Shown here: piece by piece, positions 51,172-60,372 of the stretch
Layout of the letters: each line of letters opens with the position of its first letter
How positions within the stretch are numbered: the first letter of the stretch is position 1
Origin: Arachnia propionica
Lineage (GTDB): Bacteria; Actinomycetota; Actinomycetes; Propionibacteriales; Propionibacteriaceae
DNA length: 64,000 bases
Direction of reading: 5' to 3'
Assembly: GCF_003932785.1 (NCBI RefSeq)
Contig: NZ_RQYT01000008.1
Span: forward strand, 30,811-94,810
Made by a program: the position numbers and the translations under genes
Notes under the pieces: model-generated
Told to the model about the DNA's origin: nothing
Database searches by the model: none
What the model saw: only the letters and a program-made list of their open reading frames with translations

Positions 51172-51373
51172 GCCCGGCTGCTCTGCCCGGCCTGCGCCCG
51201 TCCCCGAGTCAGTTACCCGCCCCGGTCACGAATCGCCGTCCCGCTTCGCTTGGAACGTTTCAAACGCGGTCTCGACGAAGCAGGGCGGCGGTTCGTGCTC
51301 GCTGTGGAGGCGTGGCGACGGTGTGCGTGGCGACGGTGGGTCGCGACGGGGCGGGGCCCGGAGCAGGCGGCGG

Positions 51374-52015
51374 TCAGTCGGCCAGGCCGTAGAGGCGGTC
51401 GCCCGCGTCGCCCAGGCCCGGGACGATGAAGCCCTTGTCGTTGAGGCGTTCGTCGACCGCCGCGACCACCAGGGTGCAGGGGACGTCGAGGTCCGACAGC
51501 AGCTCCTGGATGCGTTCGATGCCCTCCGGGGCCGCCAGCAGACAGATGCAGGTGATGTCGTTCGCACCGCGGTCGACGAGGAACTTCACCGCGCCACCCA
51601 GCGACCCGCCCGTCGCGAGCATCGGATCCAGCACGTAGCACTGGCGTCCCGACAGGTCCTGCGGCAGCCGCTCCGCGTAGGTGGTGGGCTGCAGGGTCTC
51701 CTCGTCGCGGATCATGCCGAGGAAGCCGACCTCCGCCGTCGGGACGAGCCGCAGCATGCCGTCGAGCATCCCGAGTCCCGCCCGGAGGATCGGTACCACC
51801 AGCGGCGCCGGGGCGGCCAACTTGGTGCCGACGGTGGGTGCCACCGGGGTCTCGATGCTGGACTCGGTGACGCGGACCCCGCGGGTCGCCTCGTAGGCGA
51901 GGAGGGTCACGAGCTCCTCCACCAGACGACGGAACGTGGGCTGCTCCGTGTGTCGATTGCGGAGCACGGTGAGCTTGTGGTCGATCAGGGGATGAGAGAT
52001 GACGCGAAGTTCCAC
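51374..52015 (-). CDS. upp: uracil phosphoribosyltransferase
   Basis: 213 residues; converts uracil and PRPP to UMP in pyrimidine salvage. The start [20 protein letters not shown] is typical of Upp. Further motifs are [14 protein letters not shown], the PRPP loop [16 protein letters not shown] and the C-terminal [15 protein letters not shown] chose GTG at 52015, where homologous sequence begins; an open frame to 52090 adds 25 non-homologous residues. It stands alone, divergent from the TadA pair. Confidence 0.96.
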   Translation of the reverse strand: MELRVISHPLIDHKLTVLRNRHTEQPTFRRLVEELVTLLAYEATRGVRVTESSIETPVAPTVGTKLAAPAPLVVPILRAGLGMLDGMLRLVPTAEVGFLGMIRDEETLQPTTYAERLPQDLSGRQCYVLDPMLATGGSLGGAVKFLVDRGANDITCICLLAAPEGIERIQELLSDLDVPCTLVVAAVDERLNDKGFIVPGLGDAGDRLYGLAD

Positions 52016-52161
52016 GACTCCATCTTGCACGATCCGGAGCCGGGGCGGGCCCCGGGGCACGAACCATCGTCCAGTGTGTCCACCGAACATGACCCGGGGG
52101 CTGTGTCGCGGGCGTTCTTCTGAGAGGATGGAGCCTACTGACCGCCAGTGAGGAGACCGCC

Positions 52162-52752
52162 GTGGACGCCTTTGACGAAGACGCCGAGCCCTTCGACCTG
52201 AAGGATGACCGCGACCTCGACGTCGACGACGACTCGGAGGACGACTACGACGACGACTTCGACCTCGAGGACGCCGGGGAGGACGACGTCGACCTCGTCG
52301 TCGCCGCCTACCGCGAGGACGGCAAGGCCATTGCCGTACCCATGGACTTCGACCTCGCGAACGACCTCGACGAGCTGATCCGCCAGCTCAGTCGCCTCCC
52401 CGGCGACAACGGCGCCATCGGCTTCGTCTCCATCGCCGGCGAGTTCTTCGTCATCTGCCGGGTCCGCGGCCGCATCGTCGAGGTGCTCCTCAGCGACGTC
52501 ACCGCCGCCCAGGACTGGCCGATCGCCCGCGACGTCGTCGACTACCTCGGCGAGGACATGCCCGACGACGACGAGGACCCCGCCCCGCTCGGCGACCTCG
52601 ACATGTTCGCCGCGAACGGGCTCAGCGGCTTCGAGCTTGAGGCCATCACCACCAACTACGACGAGGACTCCGACGAGCTGCTCACCCAGATCGCGCGCAA
52701 GCTCAAGATCGGGCCGGAGTTCGAGCGCGCCGCACTCGCCTTCGACTCCTGA
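52162..52752 (+). CDS. tRNA adenosine deaminase-associated protein
   Basis: 196 residues. The first 45 are almost entirely Asp/Glu (disordered acidic). The folded part has [37 protein letters not shown] and [20 protein letters not shown], the signature of the actinobacterial protein encoded directly before TadA. Its role is unknown beyond this conserved linkage. GTG start with GAGGAG upstream. Confidence 0.9.
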   Translation: MDAFDEDAEPFDLKDDRDLDVDDDSEDDYDDDFDLEDAGEDDVDLVVAAYREDGKAIAVPMDFDLANDLDELIRQLSRLPGDNGAIGFVSIAGEFFVICRVRGRIVEVLLSDVTAAQDWPIARDVVDYLGEDMPDDDEDPAPLGDLDMFAANGLSGFELEAITTNYDEDSDELLTQIARKLKIGPEFERAALAFDS

Positions 52753-52762
52753 TCGGTCCCTC

Positions 52763-53227
52763 GTGGGGCGACGATTCGAGCCCGCCATGCGGGAGGCCCT
52801 GGCCGTGGCGAGGGCCGCGTCGGAACACGGCGACGTCCCCATCGGGGCGGTGGTGCTGGCGCCCGACGGCAGCATCCTCGCCGTCGGCGGCAACGAGCGG
52901 GAACTCACCGGCGACCCGACGGCCCACGCCGAGGTCGTCGCCATCCGCCGCGCCGCCCTGGTGCGGGGCGAGTGGCGGCTGGAGGACTGCACCCTCGTCG
53001 TCACCCTCGAACCCTGCACGATGTGCGCGGGGGCCGTCGTCGCGTCCCGCATCGGGCACGTCGTCTTCGGTGCCTTCGACGAGAAGGCCGGGGCGGTGGC
53101 GTCGCTGTTCGACGTGGTGCGCGACCCGCGCCTCAACCACCGCCCCCGCGTCACCTCGGGCGTGCTGGCCGACGAGTGCGCCGCGCTCCTGAGGGAGTTC
53201 TTCGACGCTCGTCGCGAGACCCCCTGA
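52763..53227 (+). CDS. tadA: tRNA-specific adenosine deaminase TadA
   Basis: 154 residues; converts A34 to inosine in tRNA-Arg(ACG), which is encoded at 33867. Zinc ligands His55 and Glu57 in TAHAEVVAIR, Cys85 and Cys88 in LEPCTMCAG; FDEKAGAVASLFDVV is the TadA-specific segment that contacts the tRNA. I chose GTG at 52763 because the N-terminal residues FEPAMREALAVA belong to the fold; ATG at 52787 would cut into the first helix. It follows its associated gene by 10 bp. Confidence 0.93.
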   Translation: MGRRFEPAMREALAVARAASEHGDVPIGAVVLAPDGSILAVGGNERELTGDPTAHAEVVAIRRAALVRGEWRLEDCTLVVTLEPCTMCAGAVVASRIGHVVFGAFDEKAGAVASLFDVVRDPRLNHRPRVTSGVLADECAALLREFFDARRETP

Positions 53228-53255
53228 CCCGGACCCTGGGGAGGGGCGACGGGGG

Positions 53256-54698
53256 TCAGCCGGGCAGGGCGTAGTAGCGGGTCTCGACGTACTCCGCGAT
53301 GCCCTCGAAGGAGCCCTCACGCCCCAGGCCCGAGTGCTTGACCCCGCCGAACGGGGCCGCCGCATCCGAGGCCAGGCCCGTGTTGATCCCCGCCATGCCG
53401 TACTCCAGCCGGCCCGCGACCCGCAGCGCCTCGCCCTCCGCGCCGAACACGTAGGACATCAGCCCGAAGTCCGTGGCATTCGCCCTCGCCACCACGTCGT
53501 CGACCTCCGAGAAGGTCTGCGCCGCGACGACGGGGCCGAAGATCTCCTCGTGCGCGATCCGCGACGTGATGGGCACGCCGGTGAGGATCGTCGGCTCCAG
53601 GAAGGCGCCCGGGCCCTCCGGCGCGCGACCGCCCCGCACCAGCGTCGCACCCTGGGCGACGGCGTCGTCGACGAGCTCGATGATCTCCGCCACCGCCTGC
53701 TTCGAGATGAGCGCCCCGAGCTTCGTGCCATCGGCGATGCCGGGGCCGACCGGCCAGTCGTCGAGCGCCCGGCCCAGCTTGTCGAGGAACTCCCCGGCGA
53801 GGCTCTCGTGCAGGAAGAAGCGGTTCGCGGCCGTGCACGCCTCGCCGTTGTTGCGCATCTTCGCCACCAGCGCCCCCTGCACCGCGAGGTCCACGTCGGC
53901 ACCCTCCAGCACGATGAACGGGGCGTTCCCGCCGAGCTCCATCGAGCAGCGAAGCACGTTGTCGGCGGCCAGTCGCAGCAGCCCCTTCCCGACCGGTGTC
54001 GACCCGGTGAAGGTGAGCTTGCGCAGCCTCCGGTCCCCGATGAGCGCGGCCGAGGTGTCGCGGGAGTTCGACGAGGTGAACACGTTGACCACCCCGTCCG
54101 GCAGCCCCGCCTCGACGAGGACCTCCATGAGCAGCAGGGTGGTCAACGGCGTGGCCGAGGCCGGCTTGACGACGACGGTGCAGCCCGCCGCCAGGGCCGG
54201 GCCGATCTTGCGGGTCCCCATCGCGAGCGGGAAGTTCCACGGGGTGATGGCGAACACCGGCCCCACCGGCTTCGGCTCCGTCACGATCCGCTGCCCGCTG
54301 AGCGGGGCCTGGCCGTAACGTCCGTGGAGCCGCACCGCCTCCTCCGAGAACCAGCGGAAGAACTCCGCCCCGTAGGCCACCTCGCCGCGGGCCTCCGCCA
54401 GCGGCTTGCCCATCTCCAGGGTCATCAGCCGGGCGAACTCCTCCTGACGGGCGATGATCCCCTCGAAGGCGCGACGCAGGATCTCGCCGCGCTCCCGTGG
54501 TCTGGTGGCGGCCCAGGACTCGGCGGCCGCCACAGCGGCGTCGAGAGCCGACACCGCCGTCTGGACATCCGCGTCGGCCACCGTGGCCAGGACCTCACCC
54601 GTGGCCGGGTCGGTCACCTCCAGCGTCGGGTCACCCACCCAGCGCCCGCCGATGTGATGCTGGGTCGGGATGCGGGACAGGAACTCTGTCATCGTCAC
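53256..54698 (-). CDS. NAD(P)-dependent succinate-semialdehyde dehydrogenase-type aldehyde dehydrogenase
   Basis: 480 residues. ALDH motifs: FAITPWNFPLAMGTRKIGPA, cofactor loop FTGSTPVGKGLL, general-base glutamate in MELGGNAPF, catalytic cysteine in NNGEACTAANRFFLHE, and the SSADH-like end GIAEYVETRYYALPG. It would convert succinate semialdehyde to succinate. It overlaps the zinc alcohol dehydrogenase gene by 4 bp, the last step of a putative lactone, hydroxybutyrate, semialdehyde, succinate route. The family call is strong; the substrate is inferred from context. Confidence 0.9.
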   Translation of the reverse strand: MTMTEFLSRIPTQHHIGGRWVGDPTLEVTDPATGEVLATVADADVQTAVSALDAAVAAAESWAATRPRERGEILRRAFEGIIARQEEFARLMTLEMGKPLAEARGEVAYGAEFFRWFSEEAVRLHGRYGQAPLSGQRIVTEPKPVGPVFAITPWNFPLAMGTRKIGPALAAGCTVVVKPASATPLTTLLLMEVLVEAGLPDGVVNVFTSSNSRDTSAALIGDRRLRKLTFTGSTPVGKGLLRLAADNVLRCSMELGGNAPFIVLEGADVDLAVQGALVAKMRNNGEACTAANRFFLHESLAGEFLDKLGRALDDWPVGPGIADGTKLGALISKQAVAEIIELVDDAVAQGATLVRGGRAPEGPGAFLEPTILTGVPITSRIAHEEIFGPVVAAQTFSEVDDVVARANATDFGLMSYVFGAEGEALRVAGRLEYGMAGINTGLASDAAAPFGGVKHSGLGREGSFEGIAEYVETRYYALPG

Positions 54699-55810
54699 TC
54701 CTCCTCATCCATGAGGATGATCTGTCGGACGGCCCGGCCCTCGGCCAGCTCGTCCATGGCCTCGTTGATCTGGTCGAGCCGGATGCGATGGGAGATGAGT
54801 TTCTCCACGGGAAGCTGCCCGGCCCGCCACATCTCGACGTATGCCGGGATGTCCCGTGATGGTACCGCGGACCCGAGGTACGAGCCGACGATGGTGCGGG
54901 CCTCCGCGGTGATGAGCAGCGGCGACAGCTCCGCCCGGGCCGACGGGGCGGGCAGCCCGATCGTGACGGTCGTGCCGCCGGAGCGGGTGGCCGTGAACGC
55001 CGTCTCGAAGGCGCGGGCGTTTCCGGCGCACTCGACCACCTTGTCCGCCCTGATCCCCTGCTCCACCACCTGCTGCGGCGTGAAGGTCTCGTGGGCGCCG
55101 ATCTCCCGGGCCTGCTCCAGTTTCGCCTCGAGGGTGTCGACGGCGATGATCCGCTCCACCCCCCGACCCACGGCCGTGATGAGTGCCGCCATCCCGACCC
55201 CGCCCAGCCCCAGGATCATGATCGACTCGCCCGGCTGCGGGGCGGCGGCGTTGAGGACGGCCCCGCCGCCGGTCAGGACGGCACAGCCCAGCACCGCCGC
55301 GATCTCCGGCGGCACGTCGTCGTCGACGGGGACGACGCTGCGACGGTCCACGATGGCGTGCCCGGCGAACCCGGACACCCCGAGATGCGTGTGGACCGTC
55401 TCGCCGTCGCGGGTGATGGGTCGCGCGCCCGACATGAGGGTGCCCTCGTTGTTCGCGACGCTCCCGGGGGCGCAGGGCAGCCGACCGTCGGTCAGGCAGC
55501 CGTCGCACTCCCCGCAGCGGGGCAGGAAGGTCATGACGAGCCGCTGCCCGATGCGCAGATCCGTCACCTCGGACCCGACGGCCACCACCCGGCCGGCCGA
55601 CTCGTGGCCGAGCAGCATCGGCACCGGACGAACCCGGTTCCCGTCGACCACCGACAGGTCCGAGTGGCAGATCCCGGCCGCCTCGATCCGCACCAGCACC
55701 TCCGTGGGGCCCGGCTCCGCGAGCTCCACCTCGCTGATCGAGATGGGCCGCGACGTCGCGTAGGGACGCGAACGGCCGATCTCCTCCAGCACAGCACCCC
55801 TGGTCAGCAT
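54695..55810 (-). CDS. zinc-dependent alcohol dehydrogenase (class III-like)
   Basis: 371 residues. Catalytic zinc motifs AAGICHSDLSV and LLGHESAGRVV, structural zinc cysteines in PRCGECDGCL plus LPCAPG, NAD-binding MILGLGGVGMAAL. It oxidises a primary alcohol to an aldehyde. In this operon, between a lactonase-like hydrolase and an SSADH-like enzyme, 4-hydroxybutyrate is a reasonable substrate. Known GHB dehydrogenases are mostly iron-type, so this would be an analogue rather than a homologue. Start ATG at 55810. Confidence 0.9.
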   Translation of the reverse strand: MLTRGAVLEEIGRSRPYATSRPISISEVELAEPGPTEVLVRIEAAGICHSDLSVVDGNRVRPVPMLLGHESAGRVVAVGSEVTDLRIGQRLVMTFLPRCGECDGCLTDGRLPCAPGSVANNEGTLMSGARPITRDGETVHTHLGVSGFAGHAIVDRRSVVPVDDDVPPEIAAVLGCAVLTGGGAVLNAAAPQPGESIMILGLGGVGMAALITAVGRGVERIIAVDTLEAKLEQAREIGAHETFTPQQVVEQGIRADKVVECAGNARAFETAFTATRSGGTTVTIGLPAPSARAELSPLLITAEARTIVGSYLGSAVPSRDIPAYVEMWRAGQLPVEKLISHRIRLDQINEAMDELAEGRAVRQIILMDEEE

Positions 55811-56220
55811 GTCTTCTCCTTGGTCGTGGTGGGTGTCCTCTCGAAGGTCGCGGCGGCGACGGCGGGGGCGAGGTCGTCGCCCGCGCGCAGGGGGCGGTCG
55901 TGGAAGACCCCCTCGTGGGCCAGCACCGGCCGCCGATCCCCAGCCAGCTCCGGGTACTTCTCCTCCAGCCGCTCCCGCGCCGTCATCCGCTGGTGCCAGT
56001 GGCGGATCGTGTCCTTGTCGCCCCGGCCGATGCCGTGCCACGTGTTCGGCATCTCCTCCCGCGACGACCCCGCGTCGGCACGGTTGCCGAGCCTGGCGGC
56101 GGCCGGGACCCGGCTCGTCGCCCCGCCGCACGTGGGGCAGGGCGGGTTGTCGTCGAACATCGACGCCAGGCGCACCTCTGTGCGGTGCCTGCTGGTGCAC
56201 ATCACGTCGTAGCTGATCAT
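55804..56220 (-). CDS. FmdB-like zinc-ribbon protein
   Basis: 138 residues beginning [20 protein letters not shown] followed by CPTCGG near residue 33. FmdB-type ribbons have two CxxC pairs; here the first is reduced to one Cys with a nearby His. The rest is Arg/His/Glu-rich and helical (RHWHQRMTARERLEEKYPEL). FmdB proteins are found beside formamidase and acetamidase genes as regulators or accessories. Start ATG at 56220 shares a base with the upstream stop; its end overlaps the dehydrogenase gene by 7 bp. Confidence 0.7.
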   Translation of the reverse strand: MISYDVMCTSRHRTEVRLASMFDDNPPCPTCGGATSRVPAAARLGNRADAGSSREEMPNTWHGIGRGDKDTIRHWHQRMTARERLEEKYPELAGDRRPVLAHEGVFHDRPLRAGDDLAPAVAAATFERTPTTTKEKTC

Positions 56221-57032
56221 CAGGAGTAGCACCCCTCCGGCGCGAGCCTCAGCTGACGGTACTGCTCCGCGTCGTGGCCGAAGATCACCGTCGCATCCGT
56301 CTTCTCGGCGATCCGGCGCAGCTTCTCGACGGACTCCAGCCAGGCGAGGTTGTTCCACACGATCGCGGCCCCGACGGCGGGCGGCCCCCAGGCGTTGCCG
56401 AGGTAGACGGCGTCGGAGGTGAAGATGAAGGTGCCGGACTCCGGCAGGTCGACCTTGAGGCTCATCGTGCCCCATGTGTGGCCGGGGGTCTCGATGACGG
56501 AGACGCCGGGCAGGATCTCGACGTCGCCGGAGACGGCCTCGATGTCGAGGCCCTTGTAGTCGCTGACGAGGTGGGCGCCCTTGAAGACCCCCTCGATGGC
56601 CATGGCGCCCTCGATCTCCTTGTCGTTGGCGAGGATCCGGGTGCGGCCGTTGTCGAAGTCCTTCGCGTTGGCGGCGTGGTCGAAGTGGAGGTGGGACAGC
56701 ACCAGCAGGTCGACGTCCTCGGGGCTGAAGCCGACGCTGCGCAGCGCCCCGTCGAGGTAGCCCGGGCCCTCGGGGTCATCGATGACGGGGAAGTAGTCCT
56801 GGAATCCGGTCGGCGCCCAGCGGGTCTCCCAGTCGCGGGGGACGCCGCAGTCCCACAGCAGCACCCCGTCGGGATGTTCGATGAGGACGGCGTGGGTGGG
56901 GGCCTCACCCCACGGGGTCGGCTTGTCCTTGTCCTGCCGCGGCCGGATGGTGTTCCCGGCCTGGAGGAGCAGCCAGGTGAGGTCGCACTCCATCACACCG
57001 GTGGGCAGGATGTGCAGCTTGATGTCAGGCAT
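56220..57032 (-). CDS. metallo-beta-lactamase-fold hydrolase (lactonase-like)
   Basis: 270 residues with the dinuclear metal motif [12 protein letters not shown], then the later histidine [12 protein letters not shown] and aspartate [10 protein letters not shown]. The overall layout ([20 protein letters not shown] at the start) matches the N-acyl-homoserine-lactone lactonase subgroup. In this operon it may open gamma-butyrolactone to 4-hydroxybutyrate, as BlcC does in Agrobacterium. First of four overlapping leftward genes. Lactonase activity is inferred from subgroup and context. Confidence 0.85.
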   Translation of the reverse strand: MPDIKLHILPTGVMECDLTWLLLQAGNTIRPRQDKDKPTPWGEAPTHAVLIEHPDGVLLWDCGVPRDWETRWAPTGFQDYFPVIDDPEGPGYLDGALRSVGFSPEDVDLLVLSHLHFDHAANAKDFDNGRTRILANDKEIEGAMAIEGVFKGAHLVSDYKGLDIEAVSGDVEILPGVSVIETPGHTWGTMSLKVDLPESGTFIFTSDAVYLGNAWGPPAVGAAIVWNNLAWLESVEKLRRIAEKTDATVIFGHDAEQYRQLRLAPEGCYS

Positions 57033-57220
57033 GGTGTCTCCCGTCGTCGTCGTTGACCTGTGAGGTGGAGCCTTTCTGTGAGTATAGGTACGAGGATCCT
57101 CGGGTGGGCGAGTTCCTCGTCACGATCCGTCCGGGACCGGGAGGTTCCCGTGGACGGGGTTCACCGATACAGGGAGTCGTGGGGAGCCTGCAGCTCGTGA
57201 CCGGCGTGGCCGCCGACCCC

Positions 57221-57272
57221 TTGACGAATCCGGGGCGAGGGCGCACACTTGAAGGACCTAAATCGAATTAGG
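57221..57272 (+). promoter_or_regulatory. promoter with LacI-type operator for the sucrose/fructan operon
   Basis: TTGACG (57221-57226), 17-bp spacer, CACACT (57244-57249). Just downstream, CCTAA (57257-57261) and TTAGG (57268-57272) flank ATCGAA, a near-palindrome with central CG as LacI-family operators have. It lies 14 bp before the ATG. The rest of 57033-57220 holds a CGAGGATCCTCG palindrome near 57093 but no gene. Confidence 0.5.
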
Positions 57273-57285
57273 CCGGAGGTCAACG

Positions 57286-58671
57286 ATGACTCGAATCACT
57301 CGACGGGGGGTGCTGGCCGGCGCCGCAGGGCTGGGCACCCTCGCCCTGCTCGGCAGCCAGTGGCCACGACTCACCGGCGCGGACATCCCCGGGCGGCACG
57401 ACGACGCCCTGTCCATCGCCATTCTGGGAACCAACCAGGACGCCGAGGCCCGCCAGTCGCTGGTCAGGGCGTTCAACGTCCACCATCCCGACATCCCGGT
57501 CCGGCTCCAGGCCATCCAAGGAGCCGACTGGGCCGACTTCTTCGCGAAGATCCTCACCATGGTCGCCGCAGGCACCCCGCCGGACGTCTGCGTCGTCGCC
57601 ACCGAGGGCGCCCAACTCTTCGCGGAGCGACTCGCAGCCCCCCTCGACCCGTTCATCCAACGCGACGCGGCCGAGGTGCAGGACTACTTCGAGGACGTCC
57701 ACCCGAGCCTCATCGAGGCGTTCATGTACAAGGGCTCCCTCTACCAGATGCCCATCGACTTCAACGCGGCCAACATCTACTTCAACACCGCCGCGATGCA
57801 GCGGGCCGGCATCGACCACCCCGCCGACGACTGGACCCACGAGGACTTCCTCGCCATCGCCCGGGCCATGCGCCAGGCCTCCGACCAGGCCTTCGTCCCG
57901 TTCTACTGGACCAACCGTCTGTGGGGCGGGATCGTGCCCTGGCTCTACATCAACGACACCAGCTTCCTCACCGAGGAGCGGGTGCCGGGAGGCGACTGGC
58001 TCTGGGACCGGTTCTACCCCGACCAGAAGGGCAAGCTCTCCGGCGGCTACCTGTGGCAGGGCTCCAACGCCTCCGACCCCCGCGTCGCCGAGTCCTTCGA
58101 CTTCGTCCGCGCCCTCGTCGAGGAGGGGCTCGGCACCAGCCCCGCCCAGGGTGGCGGCAACGAGCTCGTCGGCCAGTTCTCCGGCGGGGCCATCGGCATG
58201 ACCCCGGCCGGCGGCTTCTGGGTGCAGGGACTGAGCGAGGCCGGCCTCGCCCCCGACGACTACGACGTCGGTTTCTTCCCCCGCTGGCGCAGCCAACGGC
58301 ACCAGTTCGGCGCCGCCGGGTACGCCATCCTCAAGACCTCAACCCGCCAGGATCAGGCCTGGGAGTGGGTGAAGTTCTGCACCTCACGCGAGGGTATGGA
58401 ACTGGCCTTCCCCGACCCCAACACCACCCCCACCCGACGCTCCATGTGCAACGACGAGCTGTACGCCGAGAAGGGGCCGAAGCACTGGAAGGTGTTCTAC
58501 GACACCCTCGAGAAGCACCCCTGCGCCCCCATCCCGGCTCCGCCGCAGCAGGCCGCCGTCGAAACCGCCCTCATCAAGAACGTCCTCGGGGCCGTCACCG
58601 GCTCCGCCGCCGCGCTCCCCGGGGCGCTCTCGCGGCTCGACGAGGACCTGACCCGTGCCCTGGAGGCGTGA
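57286..58671 (+). CDS. extracellular sugar-binding protein, probable Tat substrate
   Basis: 461 residues. The N-terminus MTRITRRGVLAGAAGLGTLA carries a twin-arginine motif and hydrophobic stretch without a lipobox cysteine, so export by Tat is likely. The family-1 binding domain follows (SIAILGTNQDAEARQSLVRA, WADFFAKILTMVAAGTPPDV). GGAGG lies just upstream of the ATG. First gene of the permease/GH32 operon; it probably binds sucrose or fructo-oligosaccharides. Confidence 0.88.
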   Translation: MTRITRRGVLAGAAGLGTLALLGSQWPRLTGADIPGRHDDALSIAILGTNQDAEARQSLVRAFNVHHPDIPVRLQAIQGADWADFFAKILTMVAAGTPPDVCVVATEGAQLFAERLAAPLDPFIQRDAAEVQDYFEDVHPSLIEAFMYKGSLYQMPIDFNAANIYFNTAAMQRAGIDHPADDWTHEDFLAIARAMRQASDQAFVPFYWTNRLWGGIVPWLYINDTSFLTEERVPGGDWLWDRFYPDQKGKLSGGYLWQGSNASDPRVAESFDFVRALVEEGLGTSPAQGGGNELVGQFSGGAIGMTPAGGFWVQGLSEAGLAPDDYDVGFFPRWRSQRHQFGAAGYAILKTSTRQDQAWEWVKFCTSREGMELAFPDPNTTPTRRSMCNDELYAEKGPKHWKVFYDTLEKHPCAPIPAPPQQAAVETALIKNVLGAVTGSAAALPGALSRLDEDLTRALEA

Positions 58672-58672
58672 C

Positions 58673-59542
58673 ATGCAACGCAAACTCCTCATCTGGCTGT
58701 TCCTCGCCCCCACGATCATCGGCCTCGGGCTGTTCACCTTCCTGCCCATCCTGGCCTCGATCGTCCTCGCCTTCTTCAAGTGGGACATCATCACCGACCC
58801 CCAGTTCGCGGGTCTCGACAACTTCGTCGCCATCGCCGGTGACCCGACGATCCGCGTCTCCTTCCTCAACACCATCGGCTTCGTCGTGGTCGCGGTGACG
58901 CTGCAGCTCGCCATCGCGCTGGGACTTGCGGTGCTGGTCAACACACGGATGCCCAACGTGCTGAAGTCGTTCTTCCGCTCCGTGCTGTTCTTCCCCCTCA
59001 TCCTGTCGGCGGCCTCGGTGTCGATCATCATGAGCTACCTGTTCAACGAGAACTTCGGCCTCGTCAACCACCTGCTCAACCAGGTGGGGATCGGCAACGT
59101 TCCCTGGCTGACCTCGCCGCAGGGGGCCATGGTCGTCGTGGTGCTCGTCTACGTCTGGCAGAACTTCGGGTTCTCGTTCCTGCTGTTCCTCGGCGGACTC
59201 GCCTCGATCCCCAAGGAGGTCTACGAGGCGGCGCAGGTCGACGGCGCGACGAGCTGGAAGCAGTTCTGGCGGATCACCTTTCCCCTGGTCAGCCCCACCA
59301 CGCTGGTCGCCTCCGTCATGGCGATCATCTCGGCCCTGCAGATCTTCGACCAGCCCTATGTCCTCACCCGGGGCGGCCCCGGTGACTCCACCCGAACCGC
59401 CGTCATGGTGATCTACGAGTCGGCGTTCAAGCAGCTCGAGTTCGGCAAGGCCTCGGCCATCGGCATCGTCCTGACCATCCTCATCATGCTGGTCACGGCG
59501 CTGCAGTTCCGTCTGTCCCGTCGCTTCGTGTTCTACGGCTGA
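58673..59542 (+). CDS. sugar ABC transporter permease (MalF/UgpA type)
   Basis: 289 residues with six membrane helices and the EAA loop EVYEAAQVDGATSWKQFWRI. The ATG at 58673 has GGAGG 6 nt upstream; an open frame extends 18 bp further without support. It starts one base after the stop of the binding-protein gene. Confidence 0.93.
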   Translation: MQRKLLIWLFLAPTIIGLGLFTFLPILASIVLAFFKWDIITDPQFAGLDNFVAIAGDPTIRVSFLNTIGFVVVAVTLQLAIALGLAVLVNTRMPNVLKSFFRSVLFFPLILSAASVSIIMSYLFNENFGLVNHLLNQVGIGNVPWLTSPQGAMVVVVLVYVWQNFGFSFLLFLGGLASIPKEVYEAAQVDGATSWKQFWRITFPLVSPTTLVASVMAIISALQIFDQPYVLTRGGPGDSTRTAVMVIYESAFKQLEFGKASAIGIVLTILIMLVTALQFRLSRRFVFYG

Positions 59543-59552
59543 GGAGTCCGAG

Positions 59553-60362
59553 ATGAAGAAGATCGCCACCTACGTCGTGCTGGCCCTGGCCAGCCTCCTC
59601 ACCCTCGCGCCCGTCATCTGGACGGTGCTGTCCTCCATGCGCCCACCCGCGGAGTCGCTGTCCCCGGACGGCTCCTTCGTGCCGTCGAGCCTCGATCTGT
59701 CGTCCTACCAGGCGGTGTTCGAGGAGGTGGACATGTGGCTGCTCATCCTCAACTCCGTGCTCGTCACGGCGCTCATCGCGGTGGGTCAGATGGTGTCCGC
59801 CGCCATGGCCGGGTACGTGTTCGCCCGCTTCGAGTTCCGCTCGAAGAACCTGCTGTTCGCTCTCATCCTCGCGACGATGATGGTGCCCATGCAGGTCACG
59901 ATCGTTCCCGTGTTCATGCTCATCCGTGGCATGAACCTGGCCGACACCCTGCTCGCCCTCATCCTGCCCGCCATCCCCACCGCCTTCGGCACCTTCCTCA
60001 TGAGGCAGTACTTCCTGGGGCTGCCCGCTGAACTCGGCGAGGCGTCCCAGATCGACGGGGCCAGCCCGTGGCGGACCTTCGCGTCGATCTACGCGCCGCT
60101 GGCGGTGCCCGGCATGGCCATCGTCGGGATCCTCGCGTTCAACTACCACTGGAACGAGTTCTTCCGCCCGCTCATCCTCACCATCAGCGAGCAGAACTTC
60201 ACCCTCCCGCTGGGTCTGGTGTCGCTGCAGGGCAACATGGGGACCGGGTCCGTGGCCACGGTTCTCGCCGGCGTGGTCATCTCGATGATCCCCGCCTTCC
60301 TCGTCTTCGTCTTCGGGCAGCGGACGCTGCGCGAGGGCCTGACCGCGGGCTCGCACCGCTGA
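59553..60362 (+). CDS. carbohydrate ABC transporter permease (MalG/UgpE type)
   Basis: 269 residues with six membrane helices and the EAA loop ELGEASQIDGASPWRTFASI. The C-terminus GQRTLREGLTAGSHR is of the usual MalG kind. It follows the first permease by 10 bp. The operon contains no ATP-binding subunit. Confidence 0.93.
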   Translation: MKKIATYVVLALASLLTLAPVIWTVLSSMRPPAESLSPDGSFVPSSLDLSSYQAVFEEVDMWLLILNSVLVTALIAVGQMVSAAMAGYVFARFEFRSKNLLFALILATMMVPMQVTIVPVFMLIRGMNLADTLLALILPAIPTAFGTFLMRQYFLGLPAELGEASQIDGASPWRTFASIYAPLAVPGMAIVGILAFNYHWNEFFRPLILTISEQNFTLPLGLVSLQGNMGTGSVATVLAGVVISMIPAFLVFVFGQRTLREGLTAGSHR

Positions 60363-60372
60363 AAGGAGCGCC

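Noticed and set aside
53334..55763. An 809-codon plus-strand open frame
   Set aside because: Antisense to the aldehyde and alcohol dehydrogenase genes, with no motifs and shadow-type composition.
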